Shown in pieces: positions 17,398 through 28,613 of a DNA stretch of 64,000 nt (within the stretch, counting starts at the first letter, position 1; every line of letters starts with the position of its first letter). Source of the stretch: Linderina pennispora. Its lineage: Eukaryota; Kickxellomycota; Kickxellomycetes; Kickxellales; Kickxellaceae. The notes beneath the pieces were generated by a model. It did no database searches and was not told the origin of the DNA. It was given only the letters and a program-made list of their open reading frames with translations. Position numbers and translations under genes: made by a program. Where the stretch lies: the NCBI RefSeq assembly GCF_002104995.1, contig NW_024468253.1, positions 1 to 64,000 of the forward strand. Reading direction: 5' to 3'.

Positions 17398-20300
17398 ATG
17401 AAACCCTCCAAAATGAGTGGCTCACGGCGACACGTCAATTTAGTAGCCGAAGAGGACACCGCTGGTACGTGGCAAAGCGGCAAGGTGGCTATCGACCCAG
17501 CGCTTCTCAAGCCGCTTGAGCAACTCGAGTCCAGCAAGGCCACGGAGCGCACACACGGGATACAGCAGATAGCCGAGATACTCGCCGAGGAGTCGCAGCG
17601 AGAACAGAGCACAATCATGGACACGCTCAGTGAAGAGGTCTGTGAGCATATTGTATCGTGGACCGCGCGTATCCTAATCAAGGAGTCGCAGGTGTTCATC
17701 AATAGGCACGGCCAAGACGGCCTTGACTTGTCGCTGGCGGGCCAGCGCATGGCCAGCAGGATCCAGTCGCAGTACTCAGGCCATGTGCGGCATATCTGGA
17801 TTGCCATGATTCCGCATGTATCGGGCAGGCTGGCGAAATTCATGGCGAAGCATATCACGCAGGCATTTGCGGACGATCCGTCACTGGTGCCGGTGCTGGG
17901 ACTGGACTATGGCAAGGTGTTAAGGGCGTGGGTGGCGCATCCGCCGCATCTGCGTGGCTGCGGGGATAAATTGGTCCTGGCAGTGGTTGGTCTGTGTATT
18001 CGGTTCCTGAGAAGGTTTGATAGTGTGGCAGAGTCGCAGGACTCGGCAGCCTCGGCAGCAGCAGTGGTGCCCGGGGATGTCGAGTATGCGGCAACTCTGT
18101 CAGCAGTGGTGAGCAGCGCGAACCCGGCGCGAATGGCCAAGCTTCGGGAACCGGTGATGGGGTTTTGTGCCGAGTTCCTGTGCTATTATGAGCGCGAGAA
18201 CCCGTGCCATATGCATATCATCGATACAGTCAACGCGGTGCTAATTGCCCTGCCGGACGATCAAGCGATTGGGGATTCCGAGCTCTCCATGAAGCTACTG
18301 TCGCCATGTCTGCATCTGTGGTCGACGCGGTCCACACATACAAAACACTCGGTGCTGCGGTGCATCCGGATCCTAACCAGGCTCATATACTGCAACCTGG
18401 CGGACAGCGACGACGGCTGGGCGCTGCTAGAGATGGCATTGAAGACATTGACGACGGGGTCGTGGGACAAGTTCCGGTTCATGTCGCTTCCTCGCGCGCT
18501 TCTTTCGTTGTGGCCGATGGTACATTGTAAATCGCGACCGGGGCGCTCGGTGATGGAGTACTTGCACACGACACTGGATCCATTCCAGTACGGGTTCTTC
18601 GACACAGTGGGATTTTTGGCAGTCAAATTGCTGGACCGTGCCGACCGGTCGCAGGACAGCCAGGGGTCGCTTAGGCGGCGGAAGCGCATGCGCACCGGCC
18701 ATACGTCGCTGTCGCGGCTCCTAGCCACCCTTGGGTCGGCCGAGGACAGCGGCATTGCGAATGCTCGCGGAGCCGCACAGGTGGTGTGGTTTATCATCTA
18801 TATGTATCCGGAAAGCATGACGAAAAGGCGTTACCAGGAGTGCTACGGCGCACTGGTTGGGGTTCTTGCTGGCGATAAGAAGCAGCCGAGCGAGCTGGTC
18901 GAGTGGGTTCTGGGGGCGATCCGTGCCCTGGACTCATTGGACACACAGCCAAAGCCGCAGTGCAATAGCCTGATGGTCTGGAGGCATGCATTGGCTGGCA
19001 TTGAGGCGGAGCTGTGCGGAGTTGCAGGACTGGTTCTCGATATGTTGTGTCGGGGCGCAGTGGCTGACGGGCTGCAGAGCTGGGAGCAGGCGGCCAGCGC
19101 TTTGCATGTATGCGGGCAGATTCGAGACCCAGATTACGTGCAGCTTGCAGTTATACTTGCGCCGCGGCTTGCTGTGCTGCAGGAGCTAGCGGCCAGTGAC
19201 GAGGCGATCGGCGGTGCTGTCAGCAGAGCCATCATGGGTCTTTGCGACAGGGCAGTGCAGTTGCATTGGCCTGGTAATTTGTTCGTCAAGGTGGTGGGGC
19301 GGGCTCTGGGGCTAGGGGGACTTTGCTGTCGGCGGTCAGTGGAGTATGCATCGGATATGGCAGTTCCTGCGGCGGCATGGGGGTTCGAGCTGCAGTTCGA
19401 CCAGGCCCTTGATGTTTTGGATGCGGTTACAGCCGATCAAGCAGCGACATCGCGGCTTGTTGATCGCATATTAGCTAGTGGCGACCAAAACACATGCGAG
19501 AAATATCTTGGTGGCAGAAGGACCTGCCAAACGCCGCTGTCTGCTGAGCAGTGGTGGCTGGTAGCGCGCAATTTGCTCGAAGCCATGACCAAGGCAGTTG
19601 CGGACGAGACGGTTCAGGCGATCCCCTGCATAGCCCATGTCGTGTGGCAGGCGGTGGAGTTCATAGCAGCGGCACTCAATCCTGGCAACATCGACGCAAC
19701 ACCCTCGGAATCCCGGGCTAAGCGGCTTGCAGATGAATATGCGCAGCTGCTAAAGTCACTTGCAGGCTCGGAAATGCATCTTGATCTGGTGTGCCAGGCA
19801 CTCAGTCTCACGCACGGCTGGACGCAAGGTGTGCATAAGCACCAGCCAATGCTAGCTGGAGTGCTTCAGTCACTGTTTTCATCTGCGAACTCACAGACGC
19901 TATGTAATATCTCTGTCGGTGGCCAGTTGGGGGCAGTGGCAGGTGCACAGAGTACGGAAAATAGCTATGGCGAGTCATCGGAAACCTTGACCATTGACCC
20001 GACTCAGCGGTCGCTCAGTCGGCGCGGGAAAAGCCAGACAGGGCATTTGTGCGAGACGCGCATGCGATGCTTCTCCTGTGATTTGCATCCGGAGCCGTGG
20101 CGCTGGCTGGCGTCGGTTGTCAGCGTGGTGCACATGTCTGGAGAATGCATTGGGCTGGCAACAGCGCTTGAGGAAGCAATCACAGGCCTGGACGACACAT
20201 CGTTCCTTGTAGCGTGCGAATTTATATCCGACTGCGTTATACGCGCCGGTGCAGCCTCGGGGCCAGCCGGACAGAAACTGGTGGACCGGGCACTCGGGCT

Positions 20301-23300
20301 CCTCGACAGCGACGCATTGGAAATGCCCACAATGCACGCGGTGCTTGTTACAGTCGCCCGTGTGGTGCGGTGTTTTGCCCAGGAGCATAAGGCGGTGGAC
20401 AACGACTTGGCGCGGTTCATTGCGTGGTTGGCGGTGGAGGCCAAGAATGGGCGAGTCGACGTGTGTGTGGAAACGGCGTTTATTCGGCTGATTGCCGGGC
20501 CGTGGAGCCGCAACGAGCATGGCTTGGGCAGAGCACTGTCAGCCTTGGAGGGTTCCGGCGTCGATGTGCTGACGGACTGCGTGCAGATGTCGCCCGGGTT
20601 TGGTGCGCGCTTGGCGGCTGAGGCTGAGCTCGCTGGGCACCGGCTGCGGCTCAAATTCATCACAAAGGATGGTGCCGTGGTGTATGAAATGGCAGGCACC
20701 TCGGGTAGCATCAGCAACCTAGTGACACGCGACCTGGGCCTGGCGATGCTGGTGGCAAAGTCGCAGTGTGTTGTTCCTGGAGCACTGGTGATTTTGCTTA
20801 AGCAGCTCACAGCGGACATGCATGTGGTGTCGAGTCTCTGCCATCGGCTATTGGCGTATATTGCGGAGACTGTCAGCGGTACTGATGTGGTGACGATGTG
20901 TTCCCGGTATGTCCCTGAGCTACTGCGGATAGACAGAGACGTGTTTGGCACTTTGCCAGCGGGGCTCACTAGCGGCGACCCGGAGTTTGGCGACCGGGTG
21001 GTGGCAGAGTTGGCAGTGGATCGTATGGTGGAGGGTGATATTGCGAGGGCCGGGGAGTTGGTCAGTGATCTGGCTCCAGGGCTCCGCAACTACTGTCTCG
21101 AGCGTCTGTTTGCACATGCCTTGGTGATATCGGCGGCGGATGTGGACCGGTATGCGAAGATCCGCGAGGAACTGCTGGTTCCGAAGTTCACGTCTCTTGT
21201 TCTCGAGGATCTTTTAACCGATCGGTCATCCGACCTGGTGTTCCAGTTGCTGCGGTTGGTCTCGATCAAACAGCTTGACATTGGCCAGCTTACGTCTGCT
21301 GGCCGGATTTGCGCTGGGCTTGCAGAGACCCAATATGCCAAAGTCAACATGCCGCAGTGGAGTGTCTACTATGGCCGTGCGCCGGTTATTGGTGCGATTG
21401 AGCATATTGCGCGGGCTCATGGCGCGGGCTCGGTCCACGAGTACCTGACTGGCGCCCGCGTGTGCGAGTTAATCACACGGCTTCACTTGCAGCTCGCGCA
21501 GACACGAGTGGGGTACGATCGGCAGCGACTCCTGGCAGCGGTCCTTTTGCTCATTGACATGGTATCGAGTGAGGTAGCAGGCAGCGATGTGGTGCAGATT
21601 TCGGCGGCGCGTCTACTTGTCAATGCGTGGAGTGGAGCTGAGCATGTGCAGATTGCATGTGCATGCCTGCTGCTCGATCGCTGTCCGCGCGACAGGTTCA
21701 GCCAGTGTGCGGTGGATCTACTGGCAGGCATGGCTGATTCGCTGCTGCGGCAAACCAAGCACAGTTTGTGTTTTGCGGAGGTATTCGCGGCTGTCATCGA
21801 CGCGGTGGCCAGGGCTTACCCGAGCGAATCCGGGGGTCCATGGCTAATGCTCGGGTCAGCTCTGGACCAGATCGCTGAAATGGTCAGCCACCGGCCAGGG
21901 TTTGTTGTCACTGTTGCGGCAGTCAGGGAGTCTGATGATCGCATGGGCCTGGCCGACATAGCCGAGTGCGCGACGCGGTACCTAAGGCTCGAATGTTATG
22001 CTGGTGCGTGTGCGGAGATCCTGGTTGAATGCACTGAGCGGCTGCTGCAGCTGACAGTACCGGAGGATTCGCCGGGGGCTACCTCGCTAGGTAAGCTTGA
22101 TCTGGCGGTATCTGCCGTTGTGAAGCTCACAGAGGTGAAGCAGGCAGTCGACAGGCACATTGCTGGGTTTGTCGGCGACCAGATCGCGAGGGAGCGAGTG
22201 CTGGCGCCGCTAATGCAGAGTGGGCTGCTGCTGGAGGTGTTTGAGCAGCAAGCAGGCAGTCAGGCTCAAGGTAGCTGCGATGATGTCGGCGATGACTTGC
22301 CATGGCTGGTGTGCCGGACATTCCGGCAGGCGACAGACCTTGAGGTTGTATGCCAGGCCATCAATGCAGCGGTGCATATGGACGACCCAACCGACAAGCT
22401 CGGAGACAGCGACCAGCAGATCTTCTCGAGCCTGCACCTGATGCGGTCGATACCACGGCAGCCGCAGGCATTGCGGTTCGCGACTCAGTTCGACGATGCA
22501 CATCTGCTGTCGCTGTGTCCGGAAAGAGCCACGCCCAGCCAGGCGCTATGCCAGCTCACATGCTCGTTGGCGTCGCGGCCCGAGTGCACTGGTGAAGAGT
22601 ACCCATTGGGACTGCTCTCGGTTGACCCGAGTGTGGCTGGCCCGCTGCTGCCGCGGGTGCTGAACCGGGTGCTGCGGGCAGGCCAGGCAATGCGCAGCGA
22701 GGTGGCTGGGTTCCTTCTGGACCTGGCGCACAACTGGCGTGAGGAGTCGCCGCAGCTGGCGCGGGAGATCGTGGCGCGGATGCTGCAGGTGCGGCGGTTG
22801 GACGCCAAATACACGGATATCCGCGAGTTTCTGCAACTGGTGCCCTTGCCTCTGTTTGAGCTGGCTGCACTGGCGTCCCGACTGGATATGCCTGAGACAG
22901 CAGTGTTTCTTTTGGAATGCGACTTGACGTGCTCGGATGAAGCGAGACCGCGGCTCGATGAGCTGACAAGCGATGCGCGTGCGCTTCTGATGACATCGTA
23001 TCAGCGGCTAGGCAATCAGGCGGCGGCGCGGCTGCTGACCAGCGTGGCAACCACCAGCGATGTGATGCGGCGGTGCTGGAATCAGGCCGATTGGCGCACT
23101 TTGCTGATGTACCAGGAGGCCGCCGGTAGCGACAACAATGGGCTGGAGATCGGTAGCACATTGGTGCAGCTGGGCATGCTGACTGCGGTAGCGCCGGAGA
23201 GCCATGGCGACGCGGCGTTTGCATCGGCGTGGCGGCTAGCCAAATGGGAGGTTCCTGGAGCGCCTGTTTGTCCGGCGGGCACCAGTTCGGTGTTGCTGGG

Positions 23301-25995
23301 CGGCCAGCTGAGCACCGAGCAGACGCTGTTTAATATCTTGAGTCTGCGGGCCCACGGACAGACAGCGGCAGCGGAGCGGGCGGCCCGCCAGCTGCTGGTG
23401 CGGGAGGATAGCACCGGTGAGCGGCGGGTGGGCAAGGCTATCGGCTTACTGATGCCGCTGATCACCAACAAAGCCCTCGAGAACCGTGATCTCCTGGTGA
23501 CCGCCAGGATCGTCCGGTCAGTGCTGGACCGTGTGGGCACCGATCGGCCTGGCAGGGATCAGGAAACGCTGTATCTGCTGAACCTGGCGCTGCACGAGAT
23601 CTCGGTCTGCGATGCCATGGCCCAAACCCAGGCGCTCGATGTACCGGCAGTGTTTGCTCAATACAAGGCGGCTGCGCTGCAGGCTTGCAATGTGTCGCGC
23701 CGGGCCCACAACTGGCAGACGGCCATGAACCACGTGTTCCGCTTGAAATCTCTGGCGCCAACAGAGGACCTTGAGCTGCGCTTGTGGGAGGCTGAAGTTC
23801 TGTGGGAGGCTGGCAGCCGCACGTTGGCCATCGAAATGCTGACGCAGCACCGCCGAGAGATCACAGCCGGGGACCGCATGCTGTTGGCGCGCGTCACGCT
23901 GACTATCGGCGAGTGGATGGACTGCCAGCGCATCGAGCGGCCGGCGGTGCTGTGGGAGGAGCACTTCAAAACGGCCGCTGCGCTCCTGCACTCGGCACAG
24001 CCCACAGCGTGGACCAGCAAGGCTCTGCATGTCCTGGCAACCTTTGCCGAGCGCCAGTGCGAGGAGCTGCTGGGCTCTATGGACGACGAGGCGGCCATCA
24101 CCGTGCGCATGCAGAAGCACAGCGAGCTGCGCGCGTGTGAGCTGGCCATCCGTGAGTCTCATGGCTCGGAGCAGGCGCGGCTCCGGGGCATTCTCCGCCG
24201 GCTCGAGGCCCAGGTGGCCGAAGATGAAGCCGAGGTCCTGGACATGCGGTCGCAGATCTCGGGCTTTCTGCGGATTGCTGTGTGGGCCTTTGCGCGCTGC
24301 CTTGAGAGCTCCGGGTCGTTCGACAGCAGCGTCTACCCACTGGTCTCACTCCTAATGACCCATGCGTCTGCGCCCGAAATGGCCGAGACTCTGGCCCAGC
24401 AGACCGTGGACCGGATTGCCAGCGCCAAGTTCCTGCCGCTGGCCCACCAGCTGTGTGCCCGGCTGAGCACTGACGAGACCCCGTTCCATCTGGTGCTGAG
24501 GCGTCTGGTGTACCGCATGGCCGTCGAATACCCGTATCACATCATCGGCCATCTGTTTGCCCTGCGCAACGCCAACCGCACATCGAGCGCTGCCTCGAGC
24601 AAGCGCAGGGAGCGCACAGAGACCGATGACATGGAGGAGAAACGGTGCAAGGCTGCCCAGGGCATTCTGCTGCAACTAAAGTCCACTGATGCCGAGCTGC
24701 GCAGCATCGTCGATGCCATCGACCAGATGTGCGAGGTCTATATTGAGCTAGCTGTCAGCGCTGTTCCCGAAAAGTACCGGAGCTCGAAGCTGGTCAACAA
24801 GATTATCGGGTTTGGCAGCAAGATGCGCATTTCGCGGCTTCTGCATGATCTGCCGCAAAACATCCCCGTGTTCACTGCCCGGCCCACGATCGGCGTGCCC
24901 GGCGACTACACCTGCGTGCCATTCATCTCATCCATGTCTGAGGGGTACTCGCTGGCCGGTGGCATCAATCTGCCCAAGATTTTGCGGCTTTTGGGCTCCG
25001 ATGGGCAGCGGTACAAGCAGCTGGTCAAGGGCAAAGATGATATGCGCCAGGATGCAGTTATTGAGCAGCTGTTCCAGGTCATCAACAGCTTCATGGCGCC
25101 TGCAGACCGGCTTCATATTCGCACCTACATGGTAGTGCCGCTGACCAAGCGCTGTGGTGTGCTGCAGTGGGTCGACAGCACCATGCCCTTTGGCGAGTGG
25201 TTCCGCGAGAACGAGTCTAAATACCGCCCTGACGCGCCCACCACCATGCAAATGCGCGCCGCCGTGCATAATGTCCACAAACAAAAGGACGTGACGCCAA
25301 AGCAGAAGCTCGACATCTTTTCCCGCGTGTGCGCCCAGGCCCCGCCCATCTTCCGCTTTTTCTTCTACAGCATGTTCTACGATGCCCAGACGTGGTTCGA
25401 GCGCCGTGACGTGTATATCCGGTCGGCAGCAGTTTCCTCAATGGCCGGCTGGGCGTTGGGCATCGGCGATAGGCATCTGCAGAACATCCTTGTGGACACC
25501 CGCACTGCTGAGCTGGTGCATATCGACCTGGGAATTGCCTTTGATCTGGGCAGATTGCTACCGGTGCCCGAATTGGTGCCATTCCGTCTGACCCGCGAAA
25601 TGCAAGACGGCATGGGTATGTTTGGCCTGGAGGCCACATTCAAGGAGAGCTGCCGTGTCGCCCTAGACAAGATGCGCGAGAACGCCCGGGTGGTCATCAC
25701 TATTCTGAATGTGCTCAAGGTGGATCCACTCTACATGTGGTCGTTGATCCCGCTGCGCCGCGACAAGATCGAACGGACCGCCAGCATCAACAGCACGAGG
25801 ATGTCGTCGCAGCCCAATGCCGCCCTGCCGATGAATGCTGAAGACAATAAGGAGGCAAGCCGGTCCATCCTGCATGTGGGCAAGCGACTCAATGCCAATA
25901 TTAGCGTTGAGGGGCAGGTTAATGAGCTTATCCAGCAGGCTACTGATCCGAACTCTTTATCCAGGATGTTTGAGGGCTGGAGTGCTTGGTACTAA
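17398..25995 (+). CDS. TEL1: ATM/Tel1 checkpoint kinase, 2865 aa
   Basis: This giant PI3-kinase-like protein kinase signals DNA double-strand breaks and maintains telomeres. The N-terminus has a TAN-like motif (LEQLESSKATERTHGIQQI, about residues 41-59), then ~2000 residues of helical repeats and the FAT region. The kinase domain lies at about 2480-2780. It contains KGKDDMRQD, the catalytic loop GDRHLQN (about 2690-2696) and HIDLGIAF (about 2708-2715, the DFG equivalent). The FATC tail ends QATDPNSLSRMFEGWSAWY, as in ATM rather than ATR or mTOR. The reading frame is uninterrupted and lacks introns. Two starts are possible, 17398 and 17413 (MSGSRR); the second has a better AAA context. Many SQ/TQ dipeptides are present. 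Confidence 0.93.
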   Translation: MKPSKMSGSRRHVNLVAEEDTAGTWQSGKVAIDPALLKPLEQLESSKATERTHGIQQIAEILAEESQREQSTIMDTLSEEVCEHIVSWTARILIKESQVFINRHGQDGLDLSLAGQRMASRIQSQYSGHVRHIWIAMIPHVSGRLAKFMAKHITQAFADDPSLVPVLGLDYGKVLRAWVAHPPHLRGCGDKLVLAVVGLCIRFLRRFDSVAESQDSAASAAAVVPGDVEYAATLSAVVSSANPARMAKLREPVMGFCAEFLCYYERENPCHMHIIDTVNAVLIALPDDQAIGDSELSMKLLSPCLHLWSTRSTHTKHSVLRCIRILTRLIYCNLADSDDGWALLEMALKTLTTGSWDKFRFMSLPRALLSLWPMVHCKSRPGRSVMEYLHTTLDPFQYGFFDTVGFLAVKLLDRADRSQDSQGSLRRRKRMRTGHTSLSRLLATLGSAEDSGIANARGAAQVVWFIIYMYPESMTKRRYQECYGALVGVLAGDKKQPSELVEWVLGAIRALDSLDTQPKPQCNSLMVWRHALAGIEAELCGVAGLVLDMLCRGAVADGLQSWEQAASALHVCGQIRDPDYVQLAVILAPRLAVLQELAASDEAIGGAVSRAIMGLCDRAVQLHWPGNLFVKVVGRALGLGGLCCRRSVEYASDMAVPAAAWGFELQFDQALDVLDAVTADQAATSRLVDRILASGDQNTCEKYLGGRRTCQTPLSAEQWWLVARNLLEAMTKAVADETVQAIPCIAHVVWQAVEFIAAALNPGNIDATPSESRAKRLADEYAQLLKSLAGSEMHLDLVCQALSLTHGWTQGVHKHQPMLAGVLQSLFSSANSQTLCNISVGGQLGAVAGAQSTENSYGESSETLTIDPTQRSLSRRGKSQTGHLCETRMRCFSCDLHPEPWRWLASVVSVVHMSGECIGLATALEEAITGLDDTSFLVACEFISDCVIRAGAASGPAGQKLVDRALGLLDSDALEMPTMHAVLVTVARVVRCFAQEHKAVDNDLARFIAWLAVEAKNGRVDVCVETAFIRLIAGPWSRNEHGLGRALSALEGSGVDVLTDCVQMSPGFGARLAAEAELAGHRLRLKFITKDGAVVYEMAGTSGSISNLVTRDLGLAMLVAKSQCVVPGALVILLKQLTADMHVVSSLCHRLLAYIAETVSGTDVVTMCSRYVPELLRIDRDVFGTLPAGLTSGDPEFGDRVVAELAVDRMVEGDIARAGELVSDLAPGLRNYCLERLFAHALVISAADVDRYAKIREELLVPKFTSLVLEDLLTDRSSDLVFQLLRLVSIKQLDIGQLTSAGRICAGLAETQYAKVNMPQWSVYYGRAPVIGAIEHIARAHGAGSVHEYLTGARVCELITRLHLQLAQTRVGYDRQRLLAAVLLLIDMVSSEVAGSDVVQISAARLLVNAWSGAEHVQIACACLLLDRCPRDRFSQCAVDLLAGMADSLLRQTKHSLCFAEVFAAVIDAVARAYPSESGGPWLMLGSALDQIAEMVSHRPGFVVTVAAVRESDDRMGLADIAECATRYLRLECYAGACAEILVECTERLLQLTVPEDSPGATSLGKLDLAVSAVVKLTEVKQAVDRHIAGFVGDQIARERVLAPLMQSGLLLEVFEQQAGSQAQGSCDDVGDDLPWLVCRTFRQATDLEVVCQAINAAVHMDDPTDKLGDSDQQIFSSLHLMRSIPRQPQALRFATQFDDAHLLSLCPERATPSQALCQLTCSLASRPECTGEEYPLGLLSVDPSVAGPLLPRVLNRVLRAGQAMRSEVAGFLLDLAHNWREESPQLAREIVARMLQVRRLDAKYTDIREFLQLVPLPLFELAALASRLDMPETAVFLLECDLTCSDEARPRLDELTSDARALLMTSYQRLGNQAAARLLTSVATTSDVMRRCWNQADWRTLLMYQEAAGSDNNGLEIGSTLVQLGMLTAVAPESHGDAAFASAWRLAKWEVPGAPVCPAGTSSVLLGGQLSTEQTLFNILSLRAHGQTAAAERAARQLLVREDSTGERRVGKAIGLLMPLITNKALENRDLLVTARIVRSVLDRVGTDRPGRDQETLYLLNLALHEISVCDAMAQTQALDVPAVFAQYKAAALQACNVSRRAHNWQTAMNHVFRLKSLAPTEDLELRLWEAEVLWEAGSRTLAIEMLTQHRREITAGDRMLLARVTLTIGEWMDCQRIERPAVLWEEHFKTAAALLHSAQPTAWTSKALHVLATFAERQCEELLGSMDDEAAITVRMQKHSELRACELAIRESHGSEQARLRGILRRLEAQVAEDEAEVLDMRSQISGFLRIAVWAFARCLESSGSFDSSVYPLVSLLMTHASAPEMAETLAQQTVDRIASAKFLPLAHQLCARLSTDETPFHLVLRRLVYRMAVEYPYHIIGHLFALRNANRTSSAASSKRRERTETDDMEEKRCKAAQGILLQLKSTDAELRSIVDAIDQMCEVYIELAVSAVPEKYRSSKLVNKIIGFGSKMRISRLLHDLPQNIPVFTARPTIGVPGDYTCVPFISSMSEGYSLAGGINLPKILRLLGSDGQRYKQLVKGKDDMRQDAVIEQLFQVINSFMAPADRLHIRTYMVVPLTKRCGVLQWVDSTMPFGEWFRENESKYRPDAPTTMQMRAAVHNVHKQKDVTPKQKLDIFSRVCAQAPPIFRFFFYSMFYDAQTWFERRDVYIRSAAVSSMAGWALGIGDRHLQNILVDTRTAELVHIDLGIAFDLGRLLPVPELVPFRLTREMQDGMGMFGLEATFKESCRVALDKMRENARVVITILNVLKVDPLYMWSLIPLRRDKIERTASINSTRMSSQPNAALPMNAEDNKEASRSILHVGKRLNANISVEGQVNELIQQATDPNSLSRMFEGWSAWY

Positions 25996-26068
25996 GACTG
26001 TGCTAGCTCAAATGGAAATACATATTCATGACAGCATGGGTACAAAAAACTAGAGGAGATATTCAATT

Positions 26069-27481
26069 TTAATCTACGCTCACGGTTCTGCCAAACAGCG
26101 CCCGCCGAACCCAATCCGTAGCCACCGACATGCTGCTGCGAACCGAGAACAGCTCCCACAGGCAGTACCCCTTCCACATCACTGAGGTCAATGGCCCACC
26201 AACCGTAATGTGCTGGTTGAAGAACGGCAGCTCAGCAATCGCCTTCTCCCCACCAATATACGCCAGCGAGCCATTAGACACGTACTTGAACGGCTGTGCT
26301 CTTTCCTCCATCTGACAAAACGTGTCAGTGACCGACCTGTCCCTTGCCATCATGTTCAGCGACCTTGACAGCCACTTGCCTTGCTGCGAGGCGACCTGGG
26401 CCAGCGGTGCATTCTCCGTCACCGTGCAGTCGCCCAATGCCCAGATATCCTGGGCGCCCTTGACTCTCAGATACTGATCAATTACCAGTCCGCGGTGGTT
26501 GGTCTGCGCATCTGGTAGCTTTTCGCGCAATGTGTGCGCAAACTGCCTAGCGCGGATTCCCGCTGCCCACACCAGCGTCCCATACGGCAGCTCCTCGCTG
26601 GTGCCATCAGGGTTCTGCACGACCACCACCTTGTCCTTGACCTCCTTGACCATGGTGCTGGTGCGCAAATCGATGTTGTTCTTCTCAAAGATCGCTTTCG
26701 TGTACTCGCTCAGTCTCTTGTCGAACGACGACAAAACATTGGGCAAGGCCTCGATTAGCGTGATCCGGAACTTGCTGGCCAATTCGGGCACCCACCGTTT
26801 CATATCCTCAACCATGAAGTCATGCAGTTCGCCAGCATACTCTACGCCCGTGGGCCCGCCGCCCACCACAACCATGTGAAGGAGCCTGCTGCGCTCTGAC
26901 TCGGTTATATTGTCGAACGAGGCATTCTCAATGGCATCTTTGAGCCGCCGCTTGATCTTGCTGGCGTCGGTCATCTCCTTCAAAAAGCACGCATACTCTT
27001 CGACACCCGGTGTACCAAACGTGTTGTATGTGCCGCCAACCCCTACCACCAGGTAGTCGTAGGAAATCTTAGTCTTTAGGTTGTCGGAGCCGGATGAAAC
27101 CGCCTGTGAGGTGCGCTCGAGCACCAACTGCTTTTTGGCGACATTGACGTCTGTGCACTCGGCCTCGTAGAACTTCACATTGCGCTTGCCGACGATGTGT
27201 CTGATGGGCTCCATGATCGAGCGGTTCTCGGTAGTCCCGACTGTGCAGCTGGGGAGCAGGGGCGTGAACAGAAAGTAGTTGCGCGGCGATACCACCACAA
27301 CGTTGAATTTCTTCGCGTCGATGTTCTTCAGGATCGTGGCCGATCCCCAGCCTGTGCCCAACAGAACCAGTGTTTTCTTCTGCGGCTCTGTGCGTGGGAC
27401 GATGGTGGACATTGGACGGGCCCGGAAATAAATGGCGCGCTGCGTAGGGGCCAAGAGTGTAGAACGAAATCTGGGAAGCAT
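26069..27481 (-). CDS. Alternative (type II) NADH dehydrogenase, NDI-like short form, 470 aa
   Basis: This is a second NADH:ubiquinone oxidoreductase of the NDH-2 family. It has the FAD fold LVLLGTGWGSATIL (about residues 38-51), the NADH fold VVVGGGPTGVEYAGELHDF (about 205-223) and the AQVASQQGKWLS motif. Compared with the 10405 gene it lacks the ~40 extra N-terminal residues and the hydrophobic segment. Its N-terminus is a short Arg/Ser-rich presequence (MLPRFRSTLLAPTQRAIYFR). That layout resembles matrix-facing NDI enzymes. The C-terminus ends LFGRTVSVD. It is tail-to-tail with TEL1, 73 bases apart. The paralogues are well diverged, so this is not a recent copy. Matrix orientation is inferred from the missing membrane segment only. 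Confidence 0.9.
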   Translation of the reverse strand: MLPRFRSTLLAPTQRAIYFRARPMSTIVPRTEPQKKTLVLLGTGWGSATILKNIDAKKFNVVVVSPRNYFLFTPLLPSCTVGTTENRSIMEPIRHIVGKRNVKFYEAECTDVNVAKKQLVLERTSQAVSSGSDNLKTKISYDYLVVGVGGTYNTFGTPGVEEYACFLKEMTDASKIKRRLKDAIENASFDNITESERSRLLHMVVVGGGPTGVEYAGELHDFMVEDMKRWVPELASKFRITLIEALPNVLSSFDKRLSEYTKAIFEKNNIDLRTSTMVKEVKDKVVVVQNPDGTSEELPYGTLVWAAGIRARQFAHTLREKLPDAQTNHRGLVIDQYLRVKGAQDIWALGDCTVTENAPLAQVASQQGKWLSRSLNMMARDRSVTDTFCQMEERAQPFKYVSNGSLAYIGGEKAIAELPFFNQHITVGGPLTSVMWKGYCLWELFSVRSSMSVATDWVRRALFGRTVSVD

Positions 27482-28613
27482 ATTGGGTGATTTTGTGTGT
27501 GCTTGTATTGACGATATTCAGGAATATAAAAACTATGTAGTAATGAGTACTGAGCTTTAATAGGCAAAATGTGAGGGTGAGTTGGCCCTGCCCTTTTATA
27601 TACCAGGTTTGTCCTCTCACAGTCGGTATGGAGAATATCAACAATTGCATGGTAGCATTTTGGCGTGGTGACGGGTAAGACGGATTATTCCGGGGCGGGG
27701 CGGGCTAACGTGTGGGTTACATTGGCTGCGCCAAACAGAGGGAATTTTCGTAAGCATGAAATTCAGGCCAATGGCAGCGGAATGTTTCTCCATCAGCCTC
27801 CGCAGTTGTGGAATCGATAAAATTCCGAGTCTGACCGATGTCCCCCCTAAGCCATCCATTTGCTGCAGCCTTGCATGCGCTTATGCGGTTTGCCCTGAGT
27901 TGAAGTCGCACGCACAGAGTGGTAGTGGTCCAATTGACTTTGTTATTGCGCTGCTTTTCTTTGGATGACGATATATTATCCGTTTGGCACATACGGATAT
28001 ATGGATGTCGCTATGGATAATATCGGGTTGAATAATTTGCGCCATGGCGCTGGTATATGCCGTCAATTGGACCCATGGCCACCGAGTCCCACGCCAAAAC
28101 AATTATTTTTTTCGTTTTCTTTTTTGTTAAACATATCTGCTTTTCTGGTGGACTCGGTGGATTGCAGCCTGTGACAGCAAGAGTTGTTTTATTCCTGTAT
28201 GTGAGATAATGCGCCGCACACAAGACAGCTGCATAAACCCCTTCCGGCGCATTTGAAAATATGCGAGATATCATTTGTGACTGTTTTTCTTTTTTATTTC
28301 CTCACTCACGAAAATTCCCCGGATTCCTGAGCATGTGTCAACTGGAAGACGTACTGACAACAGCAGAATGCAAATAAAGGCAGCAACACCTGAAAAGAAT
28401 ATTTGGACCATTGCATTTGGAGAAGAGTATTGTGAGGCACCTTATTGTACTCATGTGCATACTAGAATTGCTCTGCTCGCGATGCGAGCTCAGCTGCTAG
28501 TCAGCATGGGTTGACACGTCTATAAGGGCATCACGGCGAACCGGTCATTTGAACGTGTCGGATGGTTGTTGATGCAATGGCGGTCATGGAAATCTCCCAT
28601 CTTGATGGCCTGC
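27482..28613. other. Intergenic region
   Basis: About 1.1 kb with no recognisable gene. The small open frames on both strands show no protein pattern. This is the 3' side of the Fanzor-like relic, where an associated guide RNA would be sought; I cannot identify one by eye. Confidence 0.45.
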
